NCBI GenBank assembly: GCA_002361615.1
Contig: DETK01000018.1
Span: 1 to 64,000, forward strand
Direction of reading: 5' to 3'
Length of the DNA stretch: 64,000 nt
From: Bacteroidales bacterium UBA3290
GTDB taxonomy: Bacteria; Bacteroidota; Bacteroidia; Bacteroidales; UBA932
Shown here: positions 60,640 through 64,000 of the stretch, piece by piece
How positions within the stretch are numbered: position 1 is the first letter of the stretch
Layout of the letters: every line of letters starts with the position of its first letter
Program-made: the position numbers and the translations under genes
Notes under the pieces: model-generated
The model's input: only the letters and a program-made list of their open reading frames with translations
What the model was told of the DNA's origin: nothing
The model's database searches: none

Positions 60640-61801
60640 ATCCTTTACAAAAAGTCCTTATCACATTGAACCGGGCGTCCACCAGGTTGATGTCGGCATC
60701 CTTGCCCACGGCGATCGAGCCCTTGCGGTCGTAGATGCCCAGCAGTTTGGCGGGCGTGGCGCTGCTCATGCGGAGCACGTCGTCCAGCGGGAGTTTCGTG
60801 TCGAAGATCAGATGGCGGACCATCCGGTCGATCGGGGAGGTGGACGAGGCGAACGAAGTGTGGGCCTCGTTCATCGAGATGCCGTCCTCCACGTAGAAAG
60901 TCACGCCGGCTGTGCGGACGACGCTGCCGCTCGGCATACCGGCGCACAGGCAGGCGTCGGAAACGATGAGCAGCTTGTCGGCGCCCTTGCATTTCCAGGC
61001 GATGCGCAGCAGCTCGTCGGGGAGGTGATAGCCGTCGCAGATGACTTCGGCGTAGAGATCGTCGAAGGTCAGGCCGGCCTCGACCAGGCCGCCGATGCGG
61101 TAGGGCCCTTCCTTATGGGTCTGCGACATCGCATTGTAGAGATGGGTTACGCTTGTGGCGCCCTTAAGCATCCCTTCGCGGGCCTGCTGGATGGTGGCAC
61201 AGCTGTGTCCCATCGAGATCTGGATGCCCAGGGCCGCGATTTGCGGGAAGTAGTCGCTGTTGCGTCCGTATTCCGGTGCGATGGTCGTGCGGGCGATCAG
61301 GTCGCGGTATTCTTCGTATATCCGTATGTTATCGTCGTCGATCGGGACAATCTGGTCTTTGGGCTGGGAACCGTTGTATTGTGGATTGAGGAACGGGCCT
61401 TCCAGGTGGGCGGGCAGGATTTCGGCCTGACCGGGCCGGTTCAGCCGCCGGGCCTCGCGCAGGGACTCCAGGCCCCGGCGGATGTCGGCCAGGGGCAGTG
61501 CGAGCCACGAAGGGGCGATGGCGGTGACGCCGTGCTGCTGGTAGAAGTCACGGGTGCGGAGGATGGATTCGACCGTACCGTCGTTGATGTCGTGTCCGCC
61601 GCCGCCGTGGACGTGCGTGTCGATGAAACCCGGGATGGCGAAGTGCCCCCGTGCATCGATGACCTGGTCGGCCGCTTTTTCTCCATCGGGGGCGCCGGCA
61701 GGGAAGATGCCGGCGATCCGGGTGTCCTCGATCAGGAGGGAACCGCCGCGGATCCAACCTGATTCCGTGAAGATGTCGATATGCTGGATACGGGTACGCA
61801 T
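60614..61801 (-). CDS. nagA: N-acetylglucosamine-6-phosphate deacetylase
   Basis: A 395-aa amidohydrolase. Metal-site motifs are HVHGGGGHDIND (about 61-72), HLEGPFLNP, SMGHSCA and HLYNAM; the catalytic Asp is in IVSDACLC. It converts GlcNAc-6-P to GlcN-6-P. The last about nine residues (GSDSRSSRE) are encoded by the palindromic repeat at 60612-60639 and are not part of the family fold. A weak -7-like TACTTTTA lies at 61827-61820. An in-frame extension to 62992 is antisense to malY and is rejected. Confidence 0.93.
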   Translation of the reverse strand: MRTRIQHIDIFTESGWIRGGSLLIEDTRIAGIFPAGAPDGEKAADQVIDARGHFAIPGFIDTHVHGGGGHDINDGTVESILRTRDFYQQHGVTAIAPSWLALPLADIRRGLESLREARRLNRPGQAEILPAHLEGPFLNPQYNGSQPKDQIVPIDDDNIRIYEEYRDLIARTTIAPEYGRNSDYFPQIAALGIQISMGHSCATIQQAREGMLKGATSVTHLYNAMSQTHKEGPYRIGGLVEAGLTFDDLYAEVICDGYHLPDELLRIAWKCKGADKLLIVSDACLCAGMPSGSVVRTAGVTFYVEDGISMNEAHTSFASSTSPIDRMVRHLIFDTKLPLDDVLRMSSATPAKLLGIYDRKGSIAVGKDADINLVDARFNVIRTFCKGSDSRSSRE

Positions 61802-61891
61802 AATTGGGATAATAATTCGTAAAAGTACAAAAAATGTCAGAATGTCGGTCCATTTTGTTAACTTTACAAGTTGTTTGGAAAGAATAGCGCC

Positions 61892-63088
61892 ATGCGATAT
61901 GATTTTGACAAAATAGTGGACAGACGGGGCTCGGGCGCCATCATGACGGACTGCCTGAAAGAGCGCTACGGCCGGGAAGACCTTCTGCCTCTGTGGATTG
62001 CCGATATGAACTTCGAGACGCCCGAGCCTGTCCGCCAGGCGCTCGAACAGCGGCTCGCGCACCAGGTTTACGGCTACAGCGTCGCCCCGGAAACTTATTG
62101 GGAAGCCATCCGCAGCTGGGAGCGCCGCATCCACGGCTGGGAGATCGCGCGCGAAACGCTCTCTTTCATTCCGGGCATCGTCCGGGGCATCGCCTTCGTC
62201 CTGCAATGCTTCACGCAGCCGGGCGACAAGGTCGTGGTCCAGCCGCCCGTCTATATGCCGTTCCTCAATCTGCCGCGTGCCAACTACAGAAAGCTGGTTT
62301 ACAATCATTTGCTGATCAACCGGGAAACCGGCGGCTACAGCATGGACCTCGCCGGACTCGACCGGGTGTGCCGGGAAGAGAAGCCGAAAGTGCTGATCCT
62401 CTCCAATCCCCACAATCCCGCAGGTGTCGTCTGGCCGGCGGAAGACCTGGCCCGCCTGGCTGAAATTTGCCGCCGCCACGGCGTGATCGTCATCTCCGAC
62501 GAGATCCACGCCGATATGGCGCTGGGAAACCATATCCACCATCCTTTCCCGAGCGTCTCGCCCGTGGCCGCCGACGTTTCGATTACGTTCGCCGCGCCGA
62601 GCAAGACCTTCAACATCCCCGGTATCGTGAGTTCGTTCTGCGTGGTCACGAACCCGAAGATCCGCGAGAAATTCTTCCGCTATCTCGAAGCCAACGAATT
62701 GAACGGTACCATGTTCCTCTCGACCGCAGCCACCGAGGCTGCATACACCCGCTGCGACGAGTGGCGCCGTCAGATGCTCGCCTATGTCGAAGGCAACGTG
62801 GATTTTGTGTGCGACTACCTGGAACGCCATATCCCCGGCATCGTGGCGGTCCGTCCCGAGGCCTCTTTCCTGGTCTGGCTCGACTGCCGCGGCCTGGGCC
62901 TCGGCCACGACGCCCTGATCGACCTCTTTGTGAACAAAGCGGGCCTTGCCCTGAACGACGGTGAAGCCTTCGGCCCGGGTGGGGAGGGGCACATGCGTAT
63001 GAATATAGCCTGTCCGCGCGCCGTCCTGGCCGAAGCGCTGGGCCGGCTCGAAAAAGCTGTCGGATCCCTGAAACCCTCCCTGGCATGA
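61892..63088 (+). CDS. MalY/PatB-type cystathionine beta-lyase (aminotransferase class I fold)
   Basis: A 398-aa PLP enzyme. The N terminus MRYDFDKIVDRRG and LLPLWIADMNFETP are the PatB/MalY hallmarks; the PLP lysine is K238 in APSKTFNIPG; SNPHNPAG is the cofactor loop. It cleaves C-S bonds (cystathionine to homocysteine). The start at 61892 is preferred over 61871. It overlaps the symporter gene by 4 bp. Confidence 0.92.
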   Translation: MRYDFDKIVDRRGSGAIMTDCLKERYGREDLLPLWIADMNFETPEPVRQALEQRLAHQVYGYSVAPETYWEAIRSWERRIHGWEIARETLSFIPGIVRGIAFVLQCFTQPGDKVVVQPPVYMPFLNLPRANYRKLVYNHLLINRETGGYSMDLAGLDRVCREEKPKVLILSNPHNPAGVVWPAEDLARLAEICRRHGVIVISDEIHADMALGNHIHHPFPSVSPVAADVSITFAAPSKTFNIPGIVSSFCVVTNPKIREKFFRYLEANELNGTMFLSTAATEAAYTRCDEWRRQMLAYVEGNVDFVCDYLERHIPGIVAVRPEASFLVWLDCRGLGLGHDALIDLFVNKAGLALNDGEAFGPGGEGHMRMNIACPRAVLAEALGRLEKAVGSLKPSLA

Positions 63089-64000
63089 AACGGTTCAAAG
63101 AATGGGGCCTGCTCCCCAAAGTGCTGATCGCCATTGCGGCGGGTATCCTCTGCTCGTTCTTTTTCCCCGATGCGCTGACGCGTGTCTTTGTGACCTTCAA
63201 CGGTATCTTCAGCAATTTCCTCGGCCTGTTCATCCCGATCATCATCCTGGGACTTATCGCTCCGGGTATCTTCGAACTGGGGAAAGGTGCGGGCCGTCTG
63301 CTTCTCATCACGGCGGGCATCGCCTATCTGTCGACCGTATTGGCGGGATTGTTCTCCTATGCGACCTGCCGCCTGACCTATCCCGCGCTGTTGGGCGATG
63401 CGGCGGTCTCGCTGGGTAACATCGATATGAGCGCCCATGAGCTGAAACCCTATTTCGTCATCGAGATGCCGCCGCTGATGAGCGTCACCACCTCGCTGGT
63501 GCTGGCTTTCGTCATCGGCCTTTCGCTGATCGGCATCCGGGGCGAAAGCTTCCGCAACGTGATGCTGGAGCTGCGCGACATGGTCTTCCTGGTGATCCGC
63601 AAGGTCATCATCCCGATCCTGCCGATATTCATCTTCGGTATCTTCCTCAAGATGGGGGCGGAGGGGAACGTCGGTCCCGTCCTGGGCATGTTCCTGAAAA
63701 TCATCCTGATCATCTTCGTGATGCACATCACGGTGCTGGTGCTGCAGTTCTGCATCGCGGGCGCCATCGCCGGGAAGAATCCCTTCAAGGCGCTCTGGAC
63801 GATGCTGCCCGCCTATGTCACGGCGCTCGGCACCCAGTCGTCCGCCGCGACGATTCCCGTGACGCGGGCCCAGGTCATCAAGAACGGTGTCAATCCCGAT
63901 GTGGCAGACTTCGTCGTGCCGCTGTGCGCTACGATCCATATGTCGTGCAGCATCCTGAAGATCGTCGCCTGCGCCTACGCCATCTCGCTGAGCATGGGGC
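63085..64000 (+). CDS. Dicarboxylate/amino acid:cation symporter (SDF/DAACS), cut by window edge
   Basis: At least 305 residues before the window ends. Multiple transmembrane helices and the serine-rich ALGTQSSAATIPVT reentrant loop identify the glutamate/aspartate transporter family, which is Na+- or H+-coupled. The C-terminal part with the NMDGT-like motif lies outside; MSCSILKI is the start of that region. Coupling to the MalY-type lyase (4-bp overlap) suggests amino acid uptake. Confidence 0.9.
   Translation, partial: MKRFKEWGLLPKVLIAIAAGILCSFFFPDALTRVFVTFNGIFSNFLGLFIPIIILGLIAPGIFELGKGAGRLLLITAGIAYLSTVLAGLFSYATCRLTYPALLGDAAVSLGNIDMSAHELKPYFVIEMPPLMSVTTSLVLAFVIGLSLIGIRGESFRNVMLELRDMVFLVIRKVIIPILPIFIFGIFLKMGAEGNVGPVLGMFLKIILIIFVMHITVLVLQFCIAGAIAGKNPFKALWTMLPAYVTALGTQSSAATIPVTRAQVIKNGVNPDVADFVVPLCATIHMSCSILKIVACAYAISLSMG

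Noticed and set aside
60614..62992. 792-codon frame extending NagA upstream
   Set aside because: The upstream part is antisense to the MalY-type lyase; family N terminus and intergenic AT-rich DNA support 61801.

Overview
The window is chromosomal DNA from a member of the Bacteroidales, probably a fairly high-GC gut-type lineage (Rikenellaceae- or Cryptobacteroides-like). This placement is an inference. It rests on the Bacteroidetes-type promoter boxes (TAnnTTTG) upstream of at least thirteen genes, the lack of clear Shine-Dalgarno sites, a Bacteroidetes-style V-ATPase operon carrying a DUF2764 gene, an rSAM/lipoprotein operon, and many SPII lipoproteins. No rRNA, tRNA, CRISPR array or prophage was seen. 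The only mobile-element gene is an IS66-type accessory ORF cut by the left edge.

Layout. 1-607: IS66 fragment and a 111-bp palindromic element. 608-3674 (-): nhaA and a C69 peptidase. 3993-11091 (-): V-ATPase operon E-DUF2764-A-B-D-I-K. 11203-14151: EcsC-family protein, MATE exporter, VanX-like lipoprotein. 14243-20240 (-): TPR protein, YebC, methylmalonyl-CoA epimerase and a Na+-pumping methylmalonyl-CoA decarboxylase. 20399-22764 (+): recF, DUF721/DciA-like, pdxB. 22928-26341 (-): lysA, ffh, double-Rid protein. 26408-29621 (-): small Cys-rich lipoprotein, MauE/DoxX-thioredoxin fusion, two paralogous lipoproteins and a radical SAM/SPASM enzyme under one promoter. 29684-38897 (-): surE, lpxB, dapF, sensor-like membrane protein, trkH, RecD-like helicase, YugP peptidase, DPP-IV-type peptidase. 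38995-43538 (+): gapA, 5'-nucleotidase, ABC exporter. 43530-45856 (-): LOG-family protein and a methyltransferase. 45922-51938 (+): phosphoglucomutase, folC, yccF, GH31. 52123-61801 (-): nagA, five heterodisulfide-reductase-like genes, a cysteate-synthase-like PLP enzyme and GH89. 61892-64000 (+): MalY/PatB-type lyase and a dicarboxylate/amino-acid symporter running off the edge.

Three themes stand out. First, sodium: NhaA, a V-ATPase whose K subunit keeps the Enterococcus hirae Na+ ligands, and a Na+-pumping decarboxylase lie within 20 kb, suggesting a Na+ cycle driven by succinate/propionate metabolism. Second, the rSAM/lipoprotein operon looks like a cell-envelope protein-modification system with its own thiol-redox partner. 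Third, a compact Hdr-like redox operon ends in a cysteate-synthase-like gene, a possible link between electron transfer and sulfonate (sulfonolipid) metabolism.

Several repeat families lie between, and in two cases inside, genes: a ~110-bp palindrome (two copies 51 kb apart), a CCCGGTCAAGCCGGG hairpin (three copies, one translated within folC, one forming the nagA stop), five GGCAAGGTC/GACCTTGCC units after pdxB, and a GGGGCAGCGCCCC hairpin (two copies).
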